The position numbers and the translations under genes were made by a program. A stretch of DNA of 64,000 bases, taken from positions 124,001-188,000 of the forward strand of contig NZ_JBITMQ010000011.1 of assembly GCF_044466355.1 (NCBI RefSeq), given 5' to 3'. Origin of the DNA: Actinophytocola sp044466355 (GTDB lineage Bacteria > Actinomycetota > Actinomycetes > Mycobacteriales > Pseudonocardiaceae). A model generated the notes under the pieces. The model was not told the origin of the DNA. It ran no database searches and saw only the letters and a list, made by a program, of their open reading frames with translations. Numbering within the stretch: position 1 is the first letter of the stretch; every line of letters starts with the position of its first letter. Shown here piece after piece: positions 51,596 to 59,962 of the stretch.

Positions 51596-52342
51596 TCACG
51601 CCTGGCGGGATATCCGTTCCCGCATGGCGGACAGGAGCTCGGCGAACGCGGGGGTCTCCATCGACGCCACCTGTGCGACGAGCTCAGTCTCCACGGCGTC
51701 CTCATGTCGATGGTAGGTGGCCGTCGTCCGCAGGGTGCGCTTGGTGGCCACCACGAGGTCGCGCGGAGCTTTGGCGGCGGCTCCGCAGAACTCGACCGAC
51801 GCGGCGACGACGTCGTCCACCTGCCGGAACGCGAGCCCGGTCCGGACGGCTTCGTCCGCGTCGAGCACCTGCCCGAACAGCGTCATCGCGGCGGCCGTCT
51901 GCGGCCCGACGAGCCGCTGCGACAGCCACGTCATCCCACCACCGGGGTGGATCCCGAGCTGGAGGAACCGCGCGTCGAACCGCGCCTTCGGCCCGACGAG
52001 CCGAACGTCACACGCGAGCGCGAGGTTCAGGCCCGCGCCGACCGCGGGCCCGTCGACGGCGGCGACGGTGGGCAGGGAGGCGGCGGCCACGGCCAGGAAG
52101 CCCGCGTAGATGGCCCGGAGGCCTTCCTCCTGTGCTTCCCCCAGCGCGGTGAGGTCGGCGCCCGCGCAGAAGGCGGGCGGGGCGCCGGTGACCACGATGG
52201 CGTGGGTGTTCTCGTCCTGCTCGCAGGTGCGGACGTGCTCGACGAGCTGCGCGGACATCGGCAGGGTGAGCGAGTTCCGCCGTTCGGGAAGGTTGATGGT
52301 GATGACCCCGACCCCGTCACGCCGGTCAAGCAGAACAGACAT
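51596..52342 (-). CDS. Enoyl-CoA hydratase/isomerase family protein with degenerate active site
   Basis: 248 residues of crotonase fold: GVGVITINLPERRNSL, the CoA/oxyanion region FCAGADLTALGE and DGPAVGAGLNLALACDV. Aligning by eye to hydratases, the first catalytic Glu position falls in RFLQLGIHPGGG and is Phe, and the second (AAAMTLFGQ) is Thr. It may therefore not be a classical hydratase; isomerase, hydrolase or other crotonase chemistry is possible. Confidence 0.85.
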   Translation of the reverse strand: MSVLLDRRDGVGVITINLPERRNSLTLPMSAQLVEHVRTCEQDENTHAIVVTGAPPAFCAGADLTALGEAQEEGLRAIYAGFLAVAAASLPTVAAVDGPAVGAGLNLALACDVRLVGPKARFDARFLQLGIHPGGGMTWLSQRLVGPQTAAAMTLFGQVLDADEAVRTGLAFRQVDDVVAASVEFCGAAAKAPRDLVVATKRTLRTTATYHRHEDAVETELVAQVASMETPAFAELLSAMRERISRQA

Positions 52343-52373
52343 GGTCGGGACAGTAGCCCCGGACGAGGCGCTC

Positions 52374-52402
52374 GATGCCCTGAAAGCATCTTTCAGGGCA
52401 TC
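52374..52402 (-). terminator. Terminator-like palindrome at the lrp stop
   Basis: GATGCCCTGAAA (52374-52385) pairs perfectly with TTTCAGGGCATC (52391-52402) over a 5-base loop. It overlaps the regulator stop codon and separates it from the crotonase gene. The motif resembles dispersed palindromes of related genomes (from memory). Confidence 0.65.
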
Positions 52403-52859
52403 AGCTGACGTCGGGGGCTGGTGGGCGTTCCAGCAGCGTCGACAGCACGACCGTCGACACCGTCCGGTCGATCATGTCGACCGCGCGAAGTCGTTCGAGG
52501 GCGTCCTCGAGGTGGTGGATGTTCGCCGCGCGCAGGTGGACGATCGCGTCCGCCGCGCCGGACACCGTGTACGCCGCGACGACCTCCGGCAGCGGCAGCA
52601 GCCGTGCGCGGATGCGGTCCGGCGTGACGTTGCCGATGCAGTGCACCTCGACGAACGCCTCCGTGCCCCAGCCGAGCGCCTCCGGGTCGACCACGGCCGT
52701 GAAGCCGCGCAGCACGCCCGCGTCGAGCAGCCGGTCCACTCGTCGCTTCACGGCTGGTGCCGACAGTCCGACGACCTTTCCGATCTCGGAGTAGCTACTG
52801 CGCGCGTCCGACACCAGTTGCGAAATGATTCGCTGATCTATCGTGTCCACACGCAACAT
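52401..52859 (-). CDS. Lrp/AsnC family transcriptional regulator
   Basis: 152 residues from ATG 52859 (an ATG 30 bases upstream would add 10 residues). HTH region SYSEIGKVVGLSAPAVKRRV and a C-terminal RAM/AsnC ligand-binding domain (EAFVEVHCIGNVTPDRI, TVSGAADAIVHLRA). Divergent from the DDAH gene with a 66-base gap. An AsnC regulator next to ddaH is a conserved pairing in mycobacteria, suggesting control of arginine or methylarginine catabolism. Confidence 0.9.
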   Translation of the reverse strand: MLRVDTIDQRIISQLVSDARSSYSEIGKVVGLSAPAVKRRVDRLLDAGVLRGFTAVVDPEALGWGTEAFVEVHCIGNVTPDRIRARLLPLPEVVAAYTVSGAADAIVHLRAANIHHLEDALERLRAVDMIDRTVSTVVLSTLLERPPAPDVS

Positions 52860-52925
52860 TCTGCCGCTTTGAGGGTGCCATTGCGACATTGATCGATGGT
52901 CGGCCGCGACCGCACAATGTGCATC

Positions 52926-53747
52926 ATGACGGGCACCTCCCGACGCGAGCCGACGCCGCGCCGCTACCTGATGTGCGAGCCGAAGTACTTCACCGTGGAG
53001 TACTCGATCAACCCGTGGATGAACCCGGACGAACCGGTCAGCGCCGAGCTCGCCGTCAAGCAGTGGACCGAGCTCGCCGACACCTACCGCGAGCTGGGCC
53101 ACCGCGTGGACACCATCACCCCGGTCCCCGGCCTGCCCGACATGGTGTTCGCCGCCAACTCCGGCACCGTCGTCGACGGCCGCGTGCTCGGCGCCCGCTT
53201 CCGCAACCCGCAGCGCACCGCCGAGGCCGACCACTACCGCCGCTGGTTCCTCGACCACGGCTACCGCGACGTGGTCATGCCGACCGCCGTCAACGAGGCC
53301 GAGGGCGACTTCGCGTGGACCGGCACGCTGCTGCTGGCGGGCACCGGCTTCCGCACCGACCCGCGCGCACACGGGGAGGCGCAGGAAGTCCTGGGCGTGC
53401 CCGTGGTGTCGCTGCAGCTGGTGGACCCGCGCTTCTACCACCTCGACACGGCGCTGTTCGTGCTGTCCGACGACCACATCGCGTACTACCCGGAGGCGTT
53501 CTCGCCCGGCTCGCAGCGCGTGCTGGCCCGCCTGTTCCCCAACGCGATCATCGCCAACGCGGCGGACGCGGAGTGCCTCGGCCTGAACGGTGTCTCCGAC
53601 GGCCGCAACGTGGTCCTCCCGATCGAGGCCACCCACCTGGCCGAACGCCTGGTGCACGCGGGCTACGAGCCGACGTTCGTGGACATCTCGGAACTCCGCA
53701 AGTCCGGCGGCGGCCCCAAGTGCTGCACGATGGAACTCAGGGACTAA
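52926..53747 (+). CDS. ddaH: Dimethylarginine dimethylaminohydrolase (DDAH)
   Basis: 273 residues from ATG 52926 (starts at 52896 and 52917 are alternatives). Guanidine-modifying superfamily: RYLMCEPKYFTVEYSINPWM, EAEGDFAWTG, catalytic His in RFYHLDTALFVL and catalytic Cys in GGGPKCCTMELRD at the C-terminus. Splits methylarginine to citrulline and an amine; citrulline-forming relatives act on arginine-like substrates. Divergent Lrp regulator upstream. A nested hairpin follows 24 bases after the stop. Confidence 0.88.
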   Translation: MTGTSRREPTPRRYLMCEPKYFTVEYSINPWMNPDEPVSAELAVKQWTELADTYRELGHRVDTITPVPGLPDMVFAANSGTVVDGRVLGARFRNPQRTAEADHYRRWFLDHGYRDVVMPTAVNEAEGDFAWTGTLLLAGTGFRTDPRAHGEAQEVLGVPVVSLQLVDPRFYHLDTALFVLSDDHIAYYPEAFSPGSQRVLARLFPNAIIANAADAECLGLNGVSDGRNVVLPIEATHLAERLVHAGYEPTFVDISELRKSGGGPKCCTMELRD

Positions 53748-53771
53748 ATCAGTCACGCTGAGTAAAGACTC

Positions 53772-53836
53772 CTCGGCCAGCGTCAGGCCCGAAACCGCAG
53801 CGAGAGGACGGTTTCGGTACACCGGCGCTGGCCGAG
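53772..53836. other. Nested long hairpin element after ddaH
   Basis: An outer 11-bp perfect stem (53772-53782 with 53826-53836) encloses an inner 9-bp perfect stem (53789-53797 with 53809-53817) around an 11-base apical loop; the internal loop is 6/8 bases. It lies in the 331-base gap 53748-54078, which holds no supported gene. It may be a terminator, a structured RNA or a mobile-element end. Confidence 0.6.
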
Positions 53837-54035
53837 CCGTCTGTGACGCTCTGTCGACGATCGCGGTCGTTGGGCAGCCTTCCTCGACATCAGGGACTCG
53901 GCTGTCCAACGCCGGTTCGGAGGCCTCACGGCCCTCCGCGACGGGCCCGCAATTCGTCGGCCGGTTACGAGGGAGCGGGCCGGGACCAGGCCAGGTTCAC
54001 ACAGCTCAGCGCAAATAAGCAGCTCAGAGCCGCAA

Positions 54036-54062
54036 TGCCGCACGATCGAGCTGCGCGACTGA
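54036..54062 (+). pseudogene. Possible echo of a ddaH-like C-terminus
   Basis: Nine codons read CRTIELRD-stop, against CCTMELRD-stop at the real end of ddaH (53721-53747). The frame is open upstream to at least 53883 but shows no other DDAH similarity. Nucleotide differences are mostly at third positions. Could be chance. Confidence 0.25.
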
Positions 54063-54078
54063 CCTCTACTGTGGCCGC

Positions 54079-54618
54079 GTGACACAGGTGATCGTGCTCA
54101 ACGGCGGGTCCAGTTCCGGCAAGTCCGGCATCGCGCGGTGTCTGCAGGCCGTCCTGCCGGATCCGTGGCTCTCCCTCAGCGTGGACACGTTCGTCGACGC
54201 GTTGCCCGCCGCCATGCGGGCCTCGACCGACGGGATCGACGTCGCCGATGACGGCGGGGTGCACGTCGGCCACGAGTTCCGTGCGCTGGAGGCGACTTGG
54301 ATCGCCGGGATCGCGGCCATGGTGCGCGCGGGCGCGCGGGTCATCGTCGACGAGGTGTTCCTCGGGCAGGCCGAGTCGCAGCGCCGGTGGCGGGACGCGC
54401 TGGACGGTGTCGACGTGCTCTGGGTCGGGGTCCGGTGCGCGCCCGAGGTCGCGGCCGGGCGGGAGACCGCGCGCGGTGACCGGGTGGCGGGCATGGCGGC
54501 CGCCCAGGCGGAGCTGGTTCACAAGGGGGTCTCCTACGACCTGGAGGTCGACACCACCCACGACGAGGCGTTGACCTGCGCTTACGCCATCGCGGCCGCC
54601 GTCGAAAGGAAACCGTAA
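54079..54618 (+). CDS. Chloramphenicol phosphotransferase-like protein
   Basis: 179 residues, close in length and text to the Streptomyces venezuelae chloramphenicol 3-O-phosphotransferase: ILNGGSSxGKSGI-type P-loop (here IVLNGGSSSGKSGIARCLQ), catalytic Asp in LSVDTFVDALP, EFRALE, IVDEVFLG, VLWVGVRC and GRETARGDRVAGMAA. It would phosphorylate a hydroxyl of chloramphenicol or a similar compound using ATP. No chloramphenicol biosynthesis genes are seen, so the natural substrate is open. GTG start. Confidence 0.85.
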   Translation: MTQVIVLNGGSSSGKSGIARCLQAVLPDPWLSLSVDTFVDALPAAMRASTDGIDVADDGGVHVGHEFRALEATWIAGIAAMVRAGARVIVDEVFLGQAESQRRWRDALDGVDVLWVGVRCAPEVAAGRETARGDRVAGMAAAQAELVHKGVSYDLEVDTTHDEALTCAYAIAAAVERKP

Positions 54619-54665
54619 GGGACGGGCCGCAAGCTGGTGCCACCACAGAGCAAGGGAGCACCGAA

Positions 54666-55232
54666 ATGCGCAAGATCATCGAAAGCACGTTCGTCTCGCT
54701 CGACGGGGTCATCGACGACACCCGGCCGTCCACCGCCTCGCGGGCCGAGCCGCAGCGCTGGGGCCAGCCGTACTGGGACGCCGACCACAACGGCTACGCC
54801 GCCAAGCTCATGGAGGGCGTCGACGCCATGCTGCTCGGCCGGGCCACCTACGAGGGCTTCGCCGAGGCGTGGAGCGCCCAGGAGGGGCCGTTCGCCGACG
54901 TCATGAACGCGATGCCCAAGTACGTCGCGTCGCGGACGCTGACCGAGACCACCTGGAACGCCACGCTGCTGGGGGCCGACGTCGCCGAGGAGGTCGCGAA
55001 GCTCAAGGAGCAGCCCGGCGGGAACATCCTCAAGTACGGCACCGGCGAGCTGGACCGCACGCTCGTCGAGCACGGCCTCGTCGACGAGTTCCACTTCTGG
55101 TACTTCCCGGTCGTCGTCGGCGCGGGCAAGCACCTGTTCGAGGGTGCCGGGTTCGACACGACCCACCTGAAGCTCGCCGACATCAACCGGTTCGAGTCGG
55201 GGATCGTCGTCCACATCTACGCACCCAAGTAA
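54666..55232 (+). CDS. RibD C-terminal / dihydrofolate reductase family protein
   Basis: 188 residues. Opening IIESTFVSLDGVIDD, then DAMLLGRATYEGFAEAW and a late VVVGAGKHLFEG are characteristic of the stand-alone RibD_C group, which bind NADPH. Substrate unknown; not a true folate enzyme judging by the motifs. Its last 16 bases overlap the 3' end of the convergent AfsR-like gene remnant. Confidence 0.88.
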   Translation: MRKIIESTFVSLDGVIDDTRPSTASRAEPQRWGQPYWDADHNGYAAKLMEGVDAMLLGRATYEGFAEAWSAQEGPFADVMNAMPKYVASRTLTETTWNATLLGADVAEEVAKLKEQPGGNILKYGTGELDRTLVEHGLVDEFHFWYFPVVVGAGKHLFEGAGFDTTHLKLADINRFESGIVVHIYAPK

Positions 55233-55540
55233 GCCACCGCCTCCTGCGGCGTGAGTTCGGAACCGCGTGCGAAGTGGTGGTCGAACTGGGGGTCGGCGAG
55301 CTGGACCGTCGAGGTGACGCGGTCCAGCTCGCTGCGATCCGCCGTGGACAGCGGCTGGTCCGCGCGTGCGGTCGCGGCGGCGCCGAGCAGGTGGGCGGCG
55401 ACGGCGGCACGGTCGTCCAGCACGAGCGCCCCGGCCATGCCCGTCAGCGCCTGGGCCATGCCGTGCGGCGCGTTCTGGTCCCGGTAGACGTCGAAGGCCT
55501 CACCGTGCCACCGCAACGCCAGGGCCGGCGCGCCCGCTGC
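55217..55540 (-). pseudogene. Out-of-frame C-terminal end of the AfsR-like regulator
   Basis: From about 55540 to the stop at 55217 a different frame continues the protein: ALALRWHGEAFDVYRDQNAP, then a TPR-like helix pair and the ending ELTPQEAVAYLGA, typical of AfsR/BTAD family C-termini. It joins smoothly to VELGLLAEQRA of the upstream frame if one base is inserted near 55530. No slippery heptamer is seen. Either a real frameshift mutation or a sequencing error in a GC run. Confidence 0.75.
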
Positions 55541-58347
55541 TCGGCCAGCAGGCCCAGCTCGACGAGCACCATCGTCAGGTACGGCGGGTTGCCCTCGTCG
55601 GACTGTTGCTCCCGCGCCGTCGACAACAGCCATCGCAGGTGCTCCTCCGCCACGTCCGGCTCACCGGCGCGGCGGGCGGCGAACGCGAGGCTGATCGTCG
55701 CGAACACCTCGCCGACCCGCTGCTCCTGCTCGATCGTCAGCTTGCGGGCCTGCGCCGCGTACTCCTGAGCGGCCGCGTAGTCCGCCGTCTGCACCGCGGT
55801 CCAGGCGAGCCACGAAAGCCTGCCCGCCACGTCCGCCCACAGCCCGAGGTCCTCGGCGATCCGCAGGCCTTCGCGGCTCAGCCGCTCCGCCTCCGCGTGG
55901 TCGCCGGTCATGTCGGCCAGCCCGATCAGCCAGTCCGTCGCCTGAAGGACACCCCAGTCGTCGCCCAGCGCGCCGAACAACTGGGCGCTGCGGCGGGCGT
56001 CCTGTTCCAGCGCGACCGGGTCGGCCCGCATGTGTGCGAGCATGGCGCGGGTGCTCAGCACCGCCGCCTCACCCCAGCGGTCGCCCGCGTCACGGAACAC
56101 GTCCAGGGCCTGGGCCAGCAGCTCGCCGGTCAGGGCGGTGTCCCCGAAGTCGATGATCGTCGCGGCCAGAAACCACCGCGCACCGGCCAGTTCGACCGGG
56201 CTCGCCACCTTCTCGTACGTCCGCAGCGCCTCCGCCGCCAGTTCCGGGCTCGCCTGGCCCTGCCGGATCGTCATGCCCGCGTGCAGGAACTCGGCCGCGG
56301 CCCGGACCTCGGTCGGCGCGTCGCCCGTGATCTCCAGCGCGGTCGCCAGCATCCGCCGCCCCTCGACGAGCCTGCCGCGCAGCAGCCAGTACCAGCCGAG
56401 GGCCGTGGTCAGCCGCAACGCCGCCGCGGCGGCACCGGCACGCCGGAACGTGTCCAGCGCCGTCCGCATGTTCGCGGCCTCGGCGTCCAGTCTGCGCAGC
56501 CACTCCCGCTGACCGGGGCCACGCAGCTCCGCCTGCTCCGCGAGCGCCAGGTAGTGGTCGGCGTGCCTGCGCCGCACCTCCTCCTCGTCGCCCGCGTCCC
56601 GCAGCCGGTCGACGCAGTACGCGTGTACTGACTCGAGCAGGCGGTACCGGGACCCGTCGACACGGGCCACCAGCGAGCGGTCCACGAGCCCGGACAGCAG
56701 GTCCAGCACTCCGTCCACGGCACAGACGGCCTCGGCGGCGGCCAGGGTGCAGCCGCCGACGTGGACGGCCAGCCGCCGCAGCACGGTCCGCTCGTCGTCC
56801 GTGAGCAGCTGCCAGCTCCAGTCGATCACGGCCGCGAGCGTGCGCTGCCGTGCCGGGGCGTCCCGCGGGCCCGCGCCGAGCAGCCCGAACCGGTCGTGGG
56901 GTACCTGCAGCCGGGCCGCCAGGTCGGCCACGCCCAGCGCGGGCACGCGGGTCGCCGCCAGTTCCAGCGCGAGTGGCAGCCCGTCGAGCCGCCTGCAGAT
57001 CTCCGCGACCCCGGTGGTCACCTCGGGGTCGGCCGTCAGACCCGCCCTGACCAGGAACAACCGCACGGCGGCGGTGTGTGCCAGCCGTTCCGGGTCATCG
57101 GTATCGGGAACGTCCAGCGGCGGCAGGTCGAAACGCGCCTCACCGCGCAGCCGCAGCGGTTCGCGGCTCGTGGCCAGCACGCGCACGCCGGATGCGGCGG
57201 GCAGCAGCGTCCCGAGCAGGTCCGCGACGGGGTCGAGCACGTGCTCGCAGTTGTCCAGCACCAGCAGCGTCCGGTGCTCACGCAGCGCGGAGGCGGGCTG
57301 CTGCGCGCCCGGGATCGACAGCACGGACAGGACCAGCTCGCCGAGGTCACCGGAGCCGTCCCAGGTGGTCAGGTCGATCAGCCAGGCGCCGTCCGGGAAC
57401 ACCTCGGCCGCGGCGAGCGCGACGGCACCGGCCACGCTCGTCTTGCCGACACCGCCCGGCCCGGTCAGCGTGACCAGGCGGCTGCCCGTCAGCAGCTCCC
57501 GCACGCGTGCGATCGCGTGCTCGCGGCCGATCAGCTCGGTCACCGGCGCGGGCAGGTTGGTCGTGCGCCGCATCGGACGCGGGGCCGGGGACGGCGCGTC
57601 CTCAGCCGGGTCGCCCGACAGCATGGCCTGGTGCAGCGCGGTCAGCTCAGGTCCGGGGTCCAGGCCCAGCTCGTCGGCGAGGCCGCGGCGCAACGACTGG
57701 AAGCTGTCCAGTGCCTCGCCGGTCCGGCCCGCGCGGTGCAGGGCCCGCATGTGAGCGGCTCGCAACCGTTCCCTGTACGGATGACCTGCCACCTGCTCGC
57801 CGAGCTCGCCGACCAGCTCGCGGTGTTCTCCCAGCGCGAGGCGGGCCTCGGCGTGTGCCTCCACGGCGGCCAGGCGAAGCTCCTCCCAGCGGGCTCTGGC
57901 GGCCTCGGTGAACTCGTCGTCGGCGAAGTCGGCGAGCACCGGACCGCGCCACAACGACAGCGCCTCGGCCAGCACCCCGGCGCGGGCCCTGGGGTCTGCC
58001 GTGGTCCCCGCCCGCTCGACGAGTGCCGCGAACCGGACCGTGTCCACCGCGTCGGTCCGCAGCACGTACCCGGGCGGCTGCGAGACCACCAGCTCGCGCC
58101 CACCCGGTTCGGCGTTCGCCAGCGCCCGCCGCAGCTGCGAGACCCGGACGTGCAGGGCCGCGGTCGGGTCGGCGGGCGCCGCCGCGCCCCACAGGTCCTC
58201 GACGAGCCGGTCCACCGACATCGGGCGACCCGCGTTGACCAGCAGGTTCGCGAGCAGTGCCCGCACCTTTCGGCCAGGTACGGTCACGGGCTCGCCGTGG
58301 TCGGTCCACACGGCGAGCGGTCCCAGCAGCCCGAAACGCACGGGCAC
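55444..58347 (-). CDS. AfsR/SARP-like BTAD regulator with NB-ARC and TPR, frameshifted near its end
   Basis: 967 residues as read, the last ~30 out of frame. Domains in order: OmpR-type winged helix (1-95, with VRALLANLLVNAGRP), BTAD helical domain (about 100-245), NB-ARC ATPase (Walker A TGPGGVGKTS, Walker B LLVLDNCEHVLD), then tetratricopeptide-like repeats. Such large regulators activate secondary metabolism or local clusters. It follows the WXG-like gene by 3 bases on the same strand and so may belong to the effector cassette transcript. Confidence 0.85.
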   Translation of the reverse strand: MPVRFGLLGPLAVWTDHGEPVTVPGRKVRALLANLLVNAGRPMSVDRLVEDLWGAAAPADPTAALHVRVSQLRRALANAEPGGRELVVSQPPGYVLRTDAVDTVRFAALVERAGTTADPRARAGVLAEALSLWRGPVLADFADDEFTEAARARWEELRLAAVEAHAEARLALGEHRELVGELGEQVAGHPYRERLRAAHMRALHRAGRTGEALDSFQSLRRGLADELGLDPGPELTALHQAMLSGDPAEDAPSPAPRPMRRTTNLPAPVTELIGREHAIARVRELLTGSRLVTLTGPGGVGKTSVAGAVALAAAEVFPDGAWLIDLTTWDGSGDLGELVLSVLSIPGAQQPASALREHRTLLVLDNCEHVLDPVADLLGTLLPAASGVRVLATSREPLRLRGEARFDLPPLDVPDTDDPERLAHTAAVRLFLVRAGLTADPEVTTGVAEICRRLDGLPLALELAATRVPALGVADLAARLQVPHDRFGLLGAGPRDAPARQRTLAAVIDWSWQLLTDDERTVLRRLAVHVGGCTLAAAEAVCAVDGVLDLLSGLVDRSLVARVDGSRYRLLESVHAYCVDRLRDAGDEEEVRRRHADHYLALAEQAELRGPGQREWLRRLDAEAANMRTALDTFRRAGAAAAALRLTTALGWYWLLRGRLVEGRRMLATALEITGDAPTEVRAAAEFLHAGMTIRQGQASPELAAEALRTYEKVASPVELAGARWFLAATIIDFGDTALTGELLAQALDVFRDAGDRWGEAAVLSTRAMLAHMRADPVALEQDARRSAQLFGALGDDWGVLQATDWLIGLADMTGDHAEAERLSREGLRIAEDLGLWADVAGRLSWLAWTAVQTADYAAAQEYAAQARKLTIEQEQRVGEVFATISLAFAARRAGEPDVAEEHLRWLLSTAREQQSDEGNPPYLTMVLVELGLLAEQRARRPWRCGGTVRPSTSTGTRTRRTAWPRR

Positions 58348-58350
58348 AGG

Positions 58351-58671
58351 CTACGACTCGAGGCCGCCCAGGACCGAGGCCATGTTCTCGCTGGTCCTGG
58401 CGTCGACCTGCTGGGTGGCGTTCGCGCTCTGGTCCAGTTGCCAGCCGATCCACGCGGTCTGGTCGACGAGCGTGGTCAGCTCCTTCCACCACGTGTGACC
58501 GCACTCCCGCAGCGCCGCGGCGGTCTCCCACCCCGCGTGCGCCGCGCTCGCCTCGTTGCCGCTGTGGAACAGCGAGCCCATTCGGTCCTTCGCCGTGTCC
58601 GCGCTCTCCCGCAGCTGTGCGGCGACACCCCGCACCCCCTCCGGGTTCATGTCGATGTCGGGCGGTTCCAT
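58351..58671 (-). CDS. Small WXG100/ESX-like helical protein
   Basis: 106 residues, helical, Ala/Glu/Asp-rich, with an AHAGWETAAALRECG turn like the W-x-G helix turn of the ESAT-6 superfamily and AAQLRESADTAKDRM in the first helix. No signal peptide. Lies between the amidase and the AfsR-like gene; probably a secretion partner or chaperone-like substrate of a type VII system. Family call is by pattern and length only. Confidence 0.6.
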   Translation of the reverse strand: MEPPDIDMNPEGVRGVAAQLRESADTAKDRMGSLFHSGNEASAAHAGWETAAALRECGHTWWKELTTLVDQTAWIGWQLDQSANATQQVDARTSENMASVLGGLES

Positions 58672-58699
58672 GACCCCTCCTGGCGGTCTGTGTCGTGGA

Positions 58700-59929
58700 T
58701 CAGCGGAAACCGGGACGGACGACGAGGATCTGGTCGTCGTTGCCGGAGTAGATCCGGCCGGCTTCCACGCGGTCGACGACGTTGACGTCGGTGTGGTTCG
58801 GGTTGTGCTGGGTGACCATGACGTCGCCGCCCGGCGTGACGGCCGTGACGAGCGCGGTGTGGTGGATGTCCCCGGTCTGGTCCTTCAGGTAGACGATGTC
58901 GCCCGGCCGCGCCTGCGCGGTCGGCACGGACTGGCCGCCGTTGTCGAGCACGTACTGGTGGTGGGCCTTGGCGAGCTGCCACTCACGGCTGCCGAGGTGG
59001 GCATCCACCTTCCCGGTCGGGTCCCAGCCGGTTCGCTTCTCGTTCCAGCTGCCGGTCTCGTCGAGCCCGCCGCCGTCGTGCATGGCGTGCGACACGAAGT
59101 TGGTGCAGTTGTTCATGCCCTTCACGTCGGTGTTGGTGCTGCTGCCGTTCTCCTGGGCCCACCGCAGCATCTCCATGCGGTTCAGCGGACCGTCGCCCGC
59201 GAGCTCCTTCTTGGTCTGCTCGGGAATTCCCGGCATGTCGTACAGTTCGAGCGGCGCGGCACGCATGTACTCGTCCCGCTGCGCGGGGGTCAGCGAGTTC
59301 CACCAGGCGGTCTGGGTCTGCTTGTCCGCGTTGAACGGCATGGTCTGCTTGAGCATGTTGAGGCTCGTGTGCCCGGCGGCCTTCACGGCGCCGTTCGTGG
59401 TCTGGTCCGCGAGCTCCTGCTGGGACAGGTTCCTGGTTATGTGCGCGGGCTGGATCAGCTTCCGCAGGCTGGCCGCCGCCTGCTCGTCGATCTTGGTCGC
59501 GTCGTTGACCGCGTCCCAGATCAGCCAGCCGGCACGCTTCGCGTCGTCCGCGGTCCGCGGGTCCGTCGCGCCCTGCGGCACGGTCACCTTGCCGTTCGCG
59601 TCGACGGCCAGCCCCCTGGACGTGGCGAAGTGGACCGCGTCCTCGAGGTTGCGTTTGGCCAGGCGCAGGGAGTCGGCGAAACCGTCCAAAGTGGTCACCA
59701 CGCCGCGGATCGTCATGCCGGCGGCCTGGTAGTCCTGGCCGAGCTTGCGGACGTGTCCCTCGACGAGGTCCGCGACGCCGTCCGCCCAGTTCTCCCTGAG
59801 CGCTTTCCCGCCCCGGTCGTAGATGTCCTCGGCGGCCGTGTCGGCCTCCTTGGCGATCTTCATCCAGTCGTCGGCGGCGGTGGCGAACCCGTCCGGGTCG
59901 GCGTCTTTCAACTGCTGGAAGGAAACCAT
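58700..59929 (-). CDS. Type VII-type effector with C-terminal amidase (CHAP/Amidase_6-like) domain
   Basis: 409 residues. The N-terminal ~120 residues are helical with a W-rich turn (KALRENWADGVADLV), resembling WXG/LXG secretion leaders, then a linker. The C-terminal ~150 residues carry a cysteine amidase: Cys in KGMNNCTNFVSHAM, and His in TGDIHHTALVTAV, with Asn/Asp further on. Likely cleaves a peptide or amide bond, perhaps in peptidoglycan. No classical signal peptide. Follows the Tox44 gene by 33 bases. Confidence 0.75.
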   Translation of the reverse strand: MVSFQQLKDADPDGFATAADDWMKIAKEADTAAEDIYDRGGKALRENWADGVADLVEGHVRKLGQDYQAAGMTIRGVVTTLDGFADSLRLAKRNLEDAVHFATSRGLAVDANGKVTVPQGATDPRTADDAKRAGWLIWDAVNDATKIDEQAAASLRKLIQPAHITRNLSQQELADQTTNGAVKAAGHTSLNMLKQTMPFNADKQTQTAWWNSLTPAQRDEYMRAAPLELYDMPGIPEQTKKELAGDGPLNRMEMLRWAQENGSSTNTDVKGMNNCTNFVSHAMHDGGGLDETGSWNEKRTGWDPTGKVDAHLGSREWQLAKAHHQYVLDNGGQSVPTAQARPGDIVYLKDQTGDIHHTALVTAVTPGGDVMVTQHNPNHTDVNVVDRVEAGRIYSGNDDQILVVRPGFR

Positions 59930-59962
59930 GGTCGCGCCTCCTTCTGGCGTCGGTGGGGGAGG

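Noticed and set aside
55500..55560. Programmed ribosomal frameshift in the AfsR-like gene
   Set aside because: No slippery heptamer and no following pseudoknot-like stem recognised; mutation or sequencing error is simpler.
56761..58785. A 674-codon plus-strand frame opposite the AfsR-like gene
   Set aside because: The minus strand encodes winged helix, BTAD and NB-ARC motifs; this is its complement.
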